From: Cylindrobasidium torrendii FP15055 ss-10
Taxonomy: Eukaryota; Basidiomycota; Agaricomycetes; Agaricales; Physalacriaceae
Assembly (NCBI GenBank): GCA_000934385.1
Contig: KN880481.1
Location: forward strand, 1-64,000
Length of the DNA: 64,000 nt
Reading direction: 5' to 3'
The translations under genes and the position numbers were made by a program. Shown here piece by piece: positions 1-10,530 of the stretch; the first letter of the stretch is position 1, and each line of letters opens with the position of its first letter. A model generated the notes under the pieces. That model was given only the letters and a program-made list of their open reading frames with translations, was not told the DNA's origin and made no database searches.

Positions 1-2103
1 GTGCGCGGTGAACCTCTGTTAGAAGGACCAGCCCCATGGTAGGCATTATCATCCTTTGGCGTTGTTCTCCGCTTGGACTTGGGTCGCGCCTTCTTCGCAG
101 CTGGCTTTGGCGTCTTCTTGTCGTCGCTGCTATCAGATGAGGCGCGGGAACGTTTCTTGGCCTTGACAGACCGAGAGTCAGACTGCTGGCGCCCCCTGTC
201 GTTGTCTCCAGCATTGTCGCCGTCTCCCTCATTGTCGCCGTCTCCCTCATTGAGGCCATCTCCATCGTCCTCTCCTTCTCCATCATTCTCGCCGTCTTCC
301 TCAGAGTTGTGACCATCTCCATCGTCCTCTTCTTCTCCATGATTGTCGCCGTCTCCATCGTCCTCTCCTTCTCCATCTGAGCCACTGCCCTCGTCTCTGT
401 CTCCCTTGGTATCTCTGCCCTTGCCTTTTCCTCCGCCACTCGTGTTGCGTCCTCCGCTGTCCTCGTCCCCATCCCCATCGGAATCGCTATCCTCCGAGTT
501 ACCTCTCTCTGTGCCGCTGTTGTCGTCTTCTCCTGCGCTGCGGCCCGCACCGTCCTCGCCATCACTGTCATCTCCTTCGAGGACACTGTCGTCGGGAATA
601 TTGACGTTGCCGTTTCGATCCTCGCTGCCGTCCCATTCTGATTCAACCTCCTCCGTTGAGCGGGAACTATGGATTGGAGGCGGCGACGAGCCAAGTGTGC
701 CGCGGTCGCTTGAAGACTCGTTATCCGAGCTATAATCAGTGTCTTGAGGTAACAAGTCCAAAACCTCGTCGTAGTCGCTGCCTGGCAATTGCAAAGAATT
801 GGCACCCGTCCTGCCTCGTATATCGCTACGAGAGTTGCGAGGCCGTATTGGAGAAGAAAAAGCTGGGCCTTGGATACCGTCTTCATCGTCGTCGTCAGAT
901 TTGGCATCATTGTTGTTGTGTTTGGCATCGTCAATATCGGCCTCGAGAAGATCCGCAATACTGTTATCATCCGTATACATGTCAATGCTTGCCGGGGTGG
1001 GGTTTTTAGACGTATCGGTAGCTGAAATGTCCATCTCCAGATACATTGCCCTGTCTTTAGCTGATAACTGACGGTGTTTGGGCTCGTCCTTGAATAGATC
1101 TCGCGTCATGTTGGCAATTTCTGCGATGATCTTCAACCAGTCTGGACGTTTTGCGGCCAACCTTTTTGCAAAAGGGATTTCTTTTACCCCGAGAACATCT
1201 TCCCAGTAGTGTACGTGCCAGCCTGCATTCCAGGCAAAGAACATTGGGTTATCATGAGACTTGAATGTCACCAAGGTTTCTGGGTCATACAAATCGACAA
1301 ATTTAGAGGTGAGCTTGCCAGTGTCAGGGTCGATGAAGTAGATTTCGATGCAGTCGAGAGCACCGGTAGGGAGCACAGCATACTCATAGTGGATGGGGTT
1401 ACCTTGGTTGTCAAACTGAGGCAGGCCCTACGCAGGTGTAAGGAAAATGTGTATTGCAGGACTTTTGGGACGCACATTCTCTGAGTCATATCGGATAGGA
1501 TCATTACGTGGGTCTTTGTTGTTGTTCCACACATCGACTAATTTTGGCAGGAGTTCTATCTCGCCATTCTCTTTTCGCCTAATCGGGACAATGCAGAGCT
1601 TGTGTGACTTGTCGACGATGTCATGTAGCTCTACGCTAACTGTAAAACTTGGTCAGAATCAATCGCTCCGCAGTATATGCCGAGGAACATACGGTACATT
1701 TGGTTGAAGGCCGTATTCACGTTAAATTTCTCCGTTTTGGGCAATCCCATAACAGGCGTAAACTCCCCCAACTAGAGATCTATTAAATTCCATCAACCAA
1801 ATTTAAGGGAAGACTCACTCGTTTTGACTCAGAGACACCCAGTACGTGTATACGCTGATTTGGTCTGTCTCTGGGAGCCTTCTTTGAAATCGCACATTTG
1901 GTACCCTCCGGAGAATATTTGATTATCTGTTTTATCATATTTACCGCTTTTGTACGACCCCCTTTGGCATCTACGTTTGGTGTCTCGACATGGGAGGGTG
2001 CTAGTACGCGCTCGGTCCTCTCCGGCGTTATATCTGGATCGTTGCTCGGTGTGTACTCAGAGACGTCGGACGGCAGATCCGAGATGGAAGGGAGGTCACT
2101 CAT
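1..2103 (-). CDS. Hypothetical protein with acidic low-complexity tail (3' end off window)
   Basis: Exons (complement): 1819..2103, 1693..1771, 1476..1639, 1..1427; introns of 47, 53 and 48 bp (donors GTGAGT, GTATGT, GTGCGT) keep one frame. The first ~240 residues look folded, including a stretch reading FFAWNAGWHVHYWEDVLG. After that the protein becomes Asp/Glu/Ser rich, with a run of DGDNEG-type repeats around positions 200-360, then Lys/Arg-rich segments (KAKKRSRA, AKKARPKSKRR) that look like nuclear localisation signals. The reading frame is still open at position 1, so the C-terminus is missing. I do not recognise the family; a nuclear or chromatin-associated role is only suggested by composition. 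The start is the first ATG after the TATA-like box at 2229..2236. Confidence 0.72.
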
Positions 2104-2228
2104 AATGAGACGACAGAAAGAGGCAGGCGGTGGGAGGAGCTTGTGGTGGCAACGGCAATGGCAGTGGCGATGCTTGTGGTGAACGTTGGTGATGGTCCAA
2201 AGGAAAGGCTGATTGCAAAAACGAGCCC

Positions 2229-2236
2229 CTTATATA
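2229..2236 (-). promoter_or_regulatory. TATA-like box
   Basis: On the minus strand this reads TATATAAG, about 125 bp upstream of the ATG at 2103. It is the only good TATA match upstream of the acidic-protein gene. Confidence 0.45.
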
Positions 2237-2240
2237 CACC

Positions 2241-2712
2241 AAAATGCTGAGTCATTGTTGCAGGCCGTACGGATTAGGAAGTAAAGGGTGTTCGTTCGAT
2301 CTCTGCCGCACGGCGCAGGGTTGCTGAGTCCGGCCCGATAGCCGGAACTGACTGCACAGTGATCGGGCTCGGCATTTCCCTTGTCCTTCCGCCATCACCA
2401 CGACATAATGTCTCTGCTATATCCTCAACACTGTGTCTCTTTGTCCCCGGAATTCGTTGAACCATCCATGACTGATGTGTACTCAAACGCTCACTATACG
2501 CTGGTACGTCCAACTGTCCGCTCGTCCATCTCGATAACTCAGCAATGTGCAGAAATCTGATTTCGAATTTTATGCGGGGACACTCCCCGGTGAATTTGTT
2601 CGCATTTCAGAGAAACCAATCAATAAGATGTTATGTGAGTCGTGCTGCGGCATCCCGCTCGTAACATCGCTCATTACAATCAGTACAACCAAGCATCGCC
2701 CGCCTATTGATG
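2241..2712. other. Intergenic, no gene recognised
   Basis: Divergent spacer between the acidic-protein gene (minus) and the basic hypothetical gene (plus). Open frames here are short, lack splice partners and show no recognisable motif. Confidence 0.5.
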
Positions 2713-3401
2713 ATGTCAAACGGTACTTTCCAACCTCCAGATCCAGTGCTACAGACCTCGCTGGACCTATACACCGCCAATAGTCAATGCAAACTCAAAC
2801 TTAGAAAGCGCTTTGACTCGGTATGTGCATAATCTTACCTGCTGCGCAAAGCTGACATCCAGGACAGTTCCAGTGGCCAGCCGCCTCAGGGTGCTCCCTA
2901 CTTGTCGATGACCGTATCAAGACAATCTACACCAAACATCCTCTTACAGGGGAAGTCGCGGTTCACAAGCATCCTTACCCCCAGCTACCCTTGTTCAACA
3001 TTGTCGGCAAAGCCCATCCAGCCCTTCTTGCTCATCAATCACTCCGATTTCGAACGCACCACCACTCTAGCATGCCTGGCGATATCCTCACCATGATTGT
3101 TCTTATGTGTGTCATGAACGGAATGCATAGCGGGTTCTGCAGGGATTGGTCTTGGTATTGGGCTAAGGATGGGAAGGCTAGCGCATCTGTGGGTGTCAAA
3201 CGCAAGGCTCTCGGGGATGCAAATGTCGACCACAAGCGACGTCGCAAGTCTTCGTCCAAAGACAAGCTTGTACACACTCGCGAGGAGGCTGCACCTCTAC
3301 CTGCGTCGCCACAGCGCAAACGTGTACGACGACCTGTGTGTGATATCCGCCCAACCAAGAAACTGCCTACTCGCTCGACATGTCCGGCCCTTTCCGGATA
3401 A
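2713..3401 (+). CDS. Hypothetical basic protein
   Basis: Two-exon model: 2713..2820 and 2874..3401, with a 53-bp GTATGT..CAG intron, giving 211 residues. Residues ~37-110 read as a conserved-looking domain rich in aromatic and His residues (HKHPYPQLPLF, FRTHHHSSMPGD, GFCRDWSWYWAK). The last ~90 residues are Lys/Arg rich (KRRRKSSSKDK, RKRVRRP), typical of a nuclear tail. An alternative acceptor at 2862 gives a different, less protein-like frame. An overlapping frame at 3380..3547 (starting MSGPFRITVRR) is also protein-like and could be a mis-spliced C-terminal exon. Family unknown; the gene may be real or an old, slightly decayed copy. Confidence 0.45.
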
Positions 3402-4047
3402 CCGTCAGGCGTTCGCACTGCGACCTTCCCATTGTCAGCACCAAGCTTGCATACCAGATGTTTGGAGGACATCGGCTTGCCGTGCCACATAAAGACGGCC
3501 GCCTTCGGGCGCGCAGGCAAGCACTGATGCCCCTGCTGTACTCATAGGAGCCCTGCCGTCCTCCATGACAGCAGCACTCGAGCGGCCGATGATTCCGTTG
3601 GCAGCCAGGCTGGAATTGCACCACCATTGTCGATACAGTATGTTGAACTGGCTACCACGTAAGACCTAGATACCACCTATACCTTATCCTTAGGTCTAAT
3701 CTGTATCGCAGTGCCCATAATGGCCTACAGCGCTATGACCCAAGTGGGTCGAAGGGTGCAGACAACTGGACATGTTCTTACTATTCGATGTCTCTTTCGG
3801 CCTCCCCAACAACTACTTACACGTACATACATATGTGGACATCACACCCGCGTGCATTGTTTCGATGATTTACACGGTGACGCGGTAAAGGAGGAGATTG
3901 GCAACGATGCCCGCGCATCGAAAGCAAGGCTTCTTTATTGTATAAGTACTCGCTTCTTTCCTGTCGGGGACCGTGCTTCCAGCGGGTTCAGTGGGTCAAA
4001 TGCAACTCTCGCAAACACCCCTCACGCCTTTGCAACGAACCACCATC
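3402..4047. other. Intergenic, possible promoter at its end
   Basis: No convincing gene. A TATAAGT element at 3941..3947 lies about 100 bp before the ATG of the next candidate gene. Confidence 0.4.
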
Positions 4048-4339
4048 ATGACCAACTCTACGACCTCGAAATGCACGCCTCTTCCTCCTTACGCAGATAC
4101 TCGCACCCAAGCTGAAAAGGACGCGTTCCAAAGTGCGGTGCGTTTGGTTCACTAGGCGTGTCCAATCTACACTCCACTAATGGTCCACCTCGAAGATCGC
4201 CAGAATATCAAGGATTATCGACTCTGAAGATGCCGAGAGACAAAGGGCGCGCGACGCTGGAATCGACTTGAGCATGGGTATGGCTCAGGCAGAACTCGCC
4301 ACAAAGCCATCTTCGAAACCCACCTCGAAGAACGCCTAG
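4048..4339 (+). CDS. Candidate small hypothetical protein
   Basis: Model 4048..4137 + 4196..4339 gives 77 residues. The 58-bp intron has a GTGCGT donor, an ACTAAT branch-like site and an AAG acceptor. The spliced frame is charged and helix-prone in its middle (SEDAERQRARDAGIDLSMG) and ends after a Ser/Lys stretch. A TATAAGT box sits ~100 bp upstream. There is no recognisable domain, and the weaker acceptor and short length make this tentative. It could equally be a fragment of a decayed gene. Confidence 0.3.
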
Positions 4340-4744
4340 AGGGACATAGAGAAGACAGTACGTCCCGCTGCGCACACCGGTCATGCTGGTGGTACTGAGT
4401 AGCGACGGTAGTATGGTCATAATGGCGTGCACTGTACGTAAAGGCATCAAGGCGAGAGAGATCATAGAACAGTTATCGAATCCCGTGAACCCGTGCAGTA
4501 CATCAAAAACCATCCTGTCGTTTCGTATTCGTTCACCGCAAGTTGTTACTTTCCATTCTGGTTCACCCTCTTGCATTGAGCCTATTTATTCACTGAGTTG
4601 ACCATGTCGACTAATTGATATCGCTAGACATTGTACACCCGTTAGATCTCAATGGCGACAAGTGACTCAAGAACGCACCTCTTCGGCCTCATATTCTCGC
4701 GAGACAGCTTTCATTTGTCTCGTGTGACCATCTCGTTCCATGAA

Positions 4745-4756
4745 CCATATTGCGGA
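4745..4756 (+). repeat. Left target-site duplication of LINE
   Basis: CCATATTGCGGA, identical to 5516..5527. Confidence 0.85.
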
Positions 4757-5312
4757 GGGTGCGACCAAGGCCTTCATGACAAGGAGAGCCAAAGCGTCGG
4801 TTCAGGAGAAATGGAGGAGAGAGTGGAAGGCAGCGGAGAAGACGGGGCACTTTGCTGTCTCCAATCGCTTCCCACCGGCCCTCAAGCCAAACAAACAGTT
4901 CAAGGAACTGCACCGAGAACTGTTCGGACGCCTGACTCAGACGAGGACGGGACACGGCGCCTTCGGGGAATATTACAGGCGATTCCACATAGAGGAAACA
5001 CACGAGTGCCCGTGCGGCGAGACGCTGCAGACACGCGAACACATCATCACTGAATGCAGCAGATATGCCAACGAACGCGAAATCCTGACGAAGGTATCCG
5101 AGGGTGCAGCCCTACGAGATATTCTGGGCACGAAGGAGGGCGTGGAGGCGCTAGCGAAGTTCTTGGAGAAGAGCGGAGCTTTCACCAAGACGGGGCGGCC
5201 ACGCAAAGAAAGAATGACACCGATATTTACGACGGAGGGAGAAGGAGACGAAGGCGAGATAGACGGAGAGGGAGGAGGAGTAGGCCCTGCGAGGCCGGGT
5301 CACATAACATAA
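4757..5312 (+). pseudogene. C-terminal fragment of LINE reverse transcriptase/RNase H polyprotein
   Basis: The frame opens at the insertion boundary and carries about 180 residues of the polyprotein tail: a basic helical stretch (KWRREWKAAEK), a conserved-looking RLTQTRTGHGAFGEYY motif, and a CCHC zinc knuckle (CPCGETLQTREHIITEC, Cys-x-Cys-x8-His-x4-Cys). These occur downstream of RNase H in fungal Tad/I-type LINEs. The polymerase and endonuclease parts are absent, so the copy cannot move by itself. The upstream ATG at 4740 belongs to the target sequence, not the element. Confidence 0.85.
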
Positions 5313-5515
5313 CATGGAACGAAACCCGCACGACATGACCACTAGGTGGCTCCAACGAAAACAAAACTACAAACATCCATTATGTTCCCCCAGCAGACGG
5401 TATGCGAAGGCCTGACCCAGCCAACCCGCTGCATTACTATACAAGTATGTACGCGTAGTCCCGTTAGCTAGATAGCTTGTAACGACGAAAAACTTGAGAT
5501 TCAAAAAAAAAAAAA

Positions 5516-5527
5516 CCATATTGCGGA
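5516..5527 (+). repeat. Right target-site duplication of LINE
   Basis: CCATATTGCGGA immediately after the A run at 5503..5515. Confidence 0.85.
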
Positions 5528-6620
5528 CTCAGGCTGGTGTCCCGTGAACTTGAGTTCGAGGACAAGACAGTCTGCTTCGGTATCCAATCACTAAGGCTAG
5601 CGCGTTGGTTGCTGCTCCGAACGGTTTCGCACCTACGTGTGCCACTGGTATCAAGTCTGCAAAGGAATGGGACACGGAGGATAGCCAACAGGCTGGCTGT
5701 AGAGTACGATGTGCGTATTGCTTGTGCGGCGGCGATGCGAACCCATGCATGCACGGAGAAGAGTTGTTGTGCATGCGTGAAGCTGGTATGCATAGTAGGA
5801 TGATAGTTGGCTGAGGCAGGATGTTGTTACATATGTCCGTAGAAGCGTGTAATTGGCGATAGCGCTCTGATCCCAAGACACAGGACATATTATGTGCAAC
5901 CTTGAGGGGCAGCAGGCGACATTCATGGAGGAATTTCTTGTGGACTAACGGCTCGTAGCTGAGGGAACGGCATCCAAGGGTGCACTCTCGGGTGGTTGAA
6001 TCGGACGGTCGTATGCAAGGCTCTAGGTGAACGAAGATGATCCATGGCGTGAATTTGAGCTGGGCGCATTGGAAGAAGGGGTGTTGACTAGGGCTACGTT
6101 GCCGCGACGAACGAAAATCGTTTGCTTGAAGCTATGGGGGATCAGGCATCTGGAGCGCTAAGCAGGCGTACCTCACGGACACTTGTGACTTGTGTTGGTG
6201 AGCACACCATTGCTACATGGAGCCAGCTGCACCTTGAAGCTTGAAGGGGGGGTCTAGAAGCTGGGCGTTTTCCCTGAGGTGGGCCATTGTCGCTATGGAC
6301 ACTCGTCCTTTTGCACTTGTCGAGAGCGGTGTGAGAGCAGTATTCATCCAAGCCTATCCAGCAGCGCCAGAGGGACACTTTGCTGCGTTATGCGTGTTCT
6401 TGATTCGTATCGTCGAAAGACGAGCGGAGAATGGGTGTGAGGGACTGGTTCATACCGTATCCATCCACATGCTCAACCAACCCACGAACGACGCCCGGAC
6501 AGTACACCACCTTGGAAATGACGCGCGCGAGGATGAATAGCCATGTTGTATGCTACAGAGACTAGATAATGACCCTTCTAATTAACTTTGGGTACAGCGA
6601 CATCCCATGGACCTCGTATC
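5528..6620. other. Intergenic, no convincing gene
   Basis: Short open frames on both strands (for example a minus-strand frame ending near 5529 and a plus-strand frame near 6295..6540), none with splice-consistent extension or recognisable motif. May contain decayed coding sequence. Confidence 0.4.
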
Positions 6621-7713
6621 TCACTGAGGACCATTCATGAGTATCACCTTCCTATGCACCGGGAAAGCCACGTACTTCTTGAATTTCTGAGCCCATATCA
6701 GCGCACCAGGTGCAACGAAAGTAATAGCAGCGAACGTCATGAAGAACAAGAGGGAGATGCTGCGTGGAAAGGAGAATGCAGAGAGGAACAACGCAGCGCT
6801 GGTCAGCACCATTGTTGAGGTTATACGGAATCGCAGATGTGAGGTGTGCTGTAGCGCATACATGAGCAAAACGGAGAAGGAAATATAGGTTGAAGCTGAC
6901 CTGAAAACGGCGTCGCAGCATCGGAGACAGCGCAAAAACCTGCACGGAAAACAGTATCAATGCGAAGACTGCGACGTCTTGCTGTAGACGCGAGGCCAAG
7001 ACCACCGAGGATGCTATAGCTGCGTTCATGGATAGCACAGATATCAGGCTGTTACTCTGGTAAGCCTCTTCCTTGCGCTCCTCAGTCAAGCAACGGCACC
7101 TTTCCTGAAGCTGCGGCGCGACCTTCCCCAGTCTATAATCGCCCAACAACGCGTTGAGGAAGAACAGCCCGGCGGAAAGCGCGTAAATCGAATCAGACGA
7201 CGTCGCAGCGCTCAGCGTCTTCAAGACAGGCGAAAGAACAAGGAGGGAGAGGAAAATGAGGATAGACGACCGGAGATGCTTCCCACCTATACCCCATGAG
7301 TTGACAGACACACAGAAAGTAATTACACATACAATGCGCAAGTGTTAGCGTGGCATATCCACCTCCAAGCCAAGTCTGCGCAACCCAGATACTGTATCCC
7401 AGAACTGACGCGACGCTGGTCGCGCCGACCAAAAACAGAGGGTCAAGCGTGCCTTCATTGAGTTGGCGAAAGACGGCTAGGAATATGAAGATGGTGGCTA
7501 GCTGCTGAGTTGCGGGTAATGATAGGGCGACAACATGCCAATAGGTATAGGGACGAAAGTTTGCTATACTTCGGACTCAGTATGGCATCGCTCATTAGCA
7601 AGGATCGTATAGCACGCACGATTCTTTCGTAGGGAAGAGAGAAATGAATTTGGAGGAATATACGAGTCAGGATGGGCAGGACGTTTCCACAGAATCTTCT
7701 GAGAGTCACCCAT
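6621..7713 (-). CDS. GPI2: GPI-GlcNAc transferase subunit GPI2 (PIG-C)
   Basis: Exons (complement): 7620..7713, 7333..7563, 6901..7286, 6621..6848; introns of 56, 46 and 52 bp; 312 residues, in the range of the family. GPI2/PIG-C is a multi-pass ER membrane subunit of the complex that moves GlcNAc onto phosphatidylinositol, the first step of GPI-anchor synthesis. Family signatures visible: the N-terminal ILWKRPAHPDSYIPP and NPNFRPYTYW, and the central SPVLKTLSAATSSDSIYA followed by FLLN-like FFLNALLGDY. Several hydrophobic helices cover most of the rest, and the last exon encodes two more. Two of the splices rebuild conserved motifs exactly (KNP|NFRPY and RRFQ|HTSH). It is transcribed in the same direction as transketolase, 275 bp downstream of it. 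Confidence 0.92.
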
Positions 7714-7987
7714 TCATACGAAAGAGCGAGTCAGCTACGTTTGCCTAGAGTTTGATCGCGGGACCATGGATGGGAAAGGCAGAAAGACGAATGAATGATG
7801 CCGGCCGTTTCCAGAGTGCACGATATCACGTGGCTTTTGGCACGCCTGCTCGTCGTTCAAACGTTCAAACTTCACTGACCCTCGCAAAACGGAACCCATA
7901 ATGTGCAGGTCAATTACACCGCGGATAGCGTGCCAATACAGTCTATATAAGTACGTGATACATGTTCTATATTTTCAATTACAACAT

Positions 7988-10530
7988 TCAGAACGCCTTG
8001 AGAATGGGCGAGACAACATCACCGCCCTTCTTCTTGTAGAAGTCCACAACCTTCTTTCCAACCGAGGCAATGTCTGCAAATTCATCAGTATCTTATACAC
8101 ACCCAGAAAACAGACAACGCACTGGTTCCAGTGATGCCGAACTTCTCGTACACCTGGAGGTAGGGACCAGACGCGCCGAAGGTGTCGATACCATATTGCT
8201 CGTGGCTGTACTTTTGCCAGCCTGTGGTGGAAAGAGCCTCGAGCGACAGGATAGGTGCACCGCTGCGCAGAACGCTCAAACGGTATTCCTGCGGCTGTTG
8301 GTCGAATACGAGCCAGCACGGGATGGAGACCACACGGGTCTTGATGCCCTCCGCCTGGAGCTTCGATGCTGCCTCCAAAGCAATCGATACTTCGCTTCCA
8401 GAGGATACAATGGTCAGGGCCTCGCCCTCCACCTCGTGGACAACATATCCACCCTTGACGGCGTTGTCGATGGTGGAACCCTCAAGGTTGGGAAGGTTCT
8501 GGCGGGAGAGCGACAGGATGGACGGGGTCGACTTGGTGGTCAATGCCCACTTGTATGCTGCCGATGTCTCGTTGCCATCTGCCGGACGCCAGAAGGCGCA
8601 GTTAGGGAGCGCACGGAAGTGAGCGCCAGTCTCGATAGGCTGGTGAGTGGGACCATCCTCGCCAAGACCGATAGAGTCGTGGGTCGCAACCCAGATTACG
8701 GGGTGTCCGGAAAGAGCAGACAGCCGAACGGCACCTGCCGCATACGAGACAAAGTTGAGGAAGGTCGAGACGTAGGGGACGATACCACCATACGCAGAGA
8801 GACCGTTGGCGATGGCACCCATGGCGTGTTCACGGACACCATAACGAATATATGTTCCAGCGTAGGTGCCGAGCTCAGTGCTGGGGTGCTGGAAGTCGAC
8901 CATACCTTTGACACGGGTCAGGTTAGAGCCTGTCAGGTCGGCAGATCCACCAATGAGATCGGGGATGGCTGGCACAAGCTTGCTAAGGACAATCTCAGAA
9001 AGTTTGCGAGATGCCTGGGCGGCGTCGGCAGGTGTGTAAACGGGCAGGTTTTTCTCCCAGTTTTCAGGGAGCTTGCCAGAGATACGACGGGTGAGTTCAG
9101 CATGCTCAGTGGGGTACTGCGACTTGTAAGACTCGAGGAGGGCATTCCACTTGGACTCGAGCTCGGCACCACGGACGCCGACTTCTTTGTAGGCGGCATA
9201 GGTATCCTCGGGAACGTAGAAGGTCTTGTCAGCAGGAAGACCGAACTTGGTCTTGAGCTGCTGGATGTCGTCGGCCTTGAGAGGAGCACCGTGGACACCG
9301 TGGGTACCCTGCTGCTTGGAGCCGTAACCGATGGTTGTCCTCAGGCGGATGAGGGTGGGAGTGGGAGTGGTGCGTGCCTTGGCAATCGCCTCATAGATAG
9401 ACTTCAGGTCACTGCGAGGCTTCAGTACAGTGGAACGTAGAGCTGCTTTCGACTTACGTGTCACCGTCATCAACGTGGAGAACGTCCCAACCATACGCCT
9501 CAAAGCGCTTGGGGACATCTTCGGTGAACGCGACATTGGTGTCACCGTCAATGGAGATGTCTGGGATGAAAAATCAGCTCGTGTCCCCGAGGGCTGCAGG
9601 GTACCCTTACGGTTATCGTCGTAGACCTATGGATGGTGAGAGAATGTCCGAATGGGTAGGGAGGAAAACTTACCACAATCAGATTGCCGAGCTGGAGATG
9701 ACCTGCTAAGGACGCCGCCTCGCTCGCAACACCCTCCATAAGGCAGCCATCGCCAGCGAAGACTAATGGGGATAAGTGACGCGTCGCCTATAAGCGGTTA
9801 ACGACGCGTACCATATGTGAAGTTGTTGATGAGGTCGAAGCCATCCTTGTTATAGGTCGCGCCGAGGTGAGCTTGTGCGATGGCAAGACCAACGGCGGCC
9901 GAGATACCCTGTCCGAGAGGACCGGTGGTAACCTCAATCCCTAGTTACAGGTGAGTAACATGTTTCTGTGTTAGCATTTCGGTGAACGCACCATCAGTGT
10001 GGTGGAATTCGGGGTGACCAGGAGTCTTGGAGTCGATTTGACGGAAGGCCTTGAGATCATCCAGGGACAGTTTGTAGCCCAAAAGGTGGAGCAGGACGTA
10101 TTGGAGGGCGCATCTGGAAGGGGAGGTTGGCTGAGGCGAAGCAGCATCGAGCAGGAGACATACCCATGTCTGTGAGGGTGGTCAGCGAATAAGATCAGCA
10201 ATCGCAGATTAGACGAACCCGTTGGACAACACAAAGCGGTCCCGGTTGAACCACTGCGAGTTCTTGGGGTTGGCGTTTATGAAGCTGCTGATTATGAGAT
10301 CTGGGATTTCTTGGGGCCTGCAAGGAGCACGTACCGCGAGAAGAGGACGTGGGCGACGGCAGCCATGCCCATCGGCGCACCTGGCAGAAAAATCAGCTTC
10401 GCGTTTGCCAGCAGCAAAGATAGCGAGACCCACCTGGGTGGCCAGAGTTCGCCTTTGCCACAACATCGGCCGCAAGCGTGCGGATGGTGGCGATGGAAAC
10501 GTCGTCGAATTGGTTCGGCACGAAGGACAT
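7988..10530 (-). CDS. TKL1: Transketolase
   Basis: Thiamine-diphosphate enzyme of the non-oxidative pentose phosphate pathway, cytosolic; 682 residues, normal length. Exons (complement): 10434..10530, 10335..10380, 10219..10284, 10164..10169, 9992..10113, 9812..9940, 9674..9762, 9611..9626, 9458..9560, 8123..9411, 7988..8073. Motifs in order: [31 protein letters not shown], the cofactor-binding AGDGCLMEG followed by YDDNHISIDGDT, then [17 protein letters not shown] and, near the end, FGITGTNIASVGKK. Two exons are tiny: six bases (10164..10169) needed to complete SNGHG, and sixteen bases (9611..9626) encoding VYDDN. Both are required by conservation and phase. The intron before the six-base exon uses a GTTCGT donor. 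Start is the ATG of [13 protein letters not shown]. Confidence 0.96.

Larger units (their letters stand above)
4745..5527 (+). mobile_element. 5'-truncated non-LTR retrotransposon (LINE) insertion with target-site duplication
   Basis: The insert runs from 4757 to a run of 13 A at 5503..5515. The 12-bp sequence CCATATTGCGGA occurs directly before the insert (4745..4756) and again directly after the A run (5516..5527): a target-site duplication, possibly 14 bp if two flanking A are counted. Inside is the C-terminal end of a LINE reverse-transcriptase polyprotein. The combination of 5' truncation, poly(A) end and intact duplication is the hallmark of target-primed reverse transcription, and the perfect duplication suggests a recent event. 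Confidence 0.88.

Noticed and set aside
73..735. Plus-strand Ser/Pro-rich open frames
   Set aside because: They are the antisense of the acidic Asp/Glu/Gly-rich tail of the minus-strand gene; the minus strand has consistent introns and continues into a folded domain.
3711..4115. 134-codon plus-strand frame
   Set aside because: Overlaps the TATA-like box and start of the better 4048..4339 model; sequence is not protein-like.
8070..9440. 456-codon plus-strand open frame
   Set aside because: Antisense shadow of transketolase, whose minus-strand frame carries every family motif.
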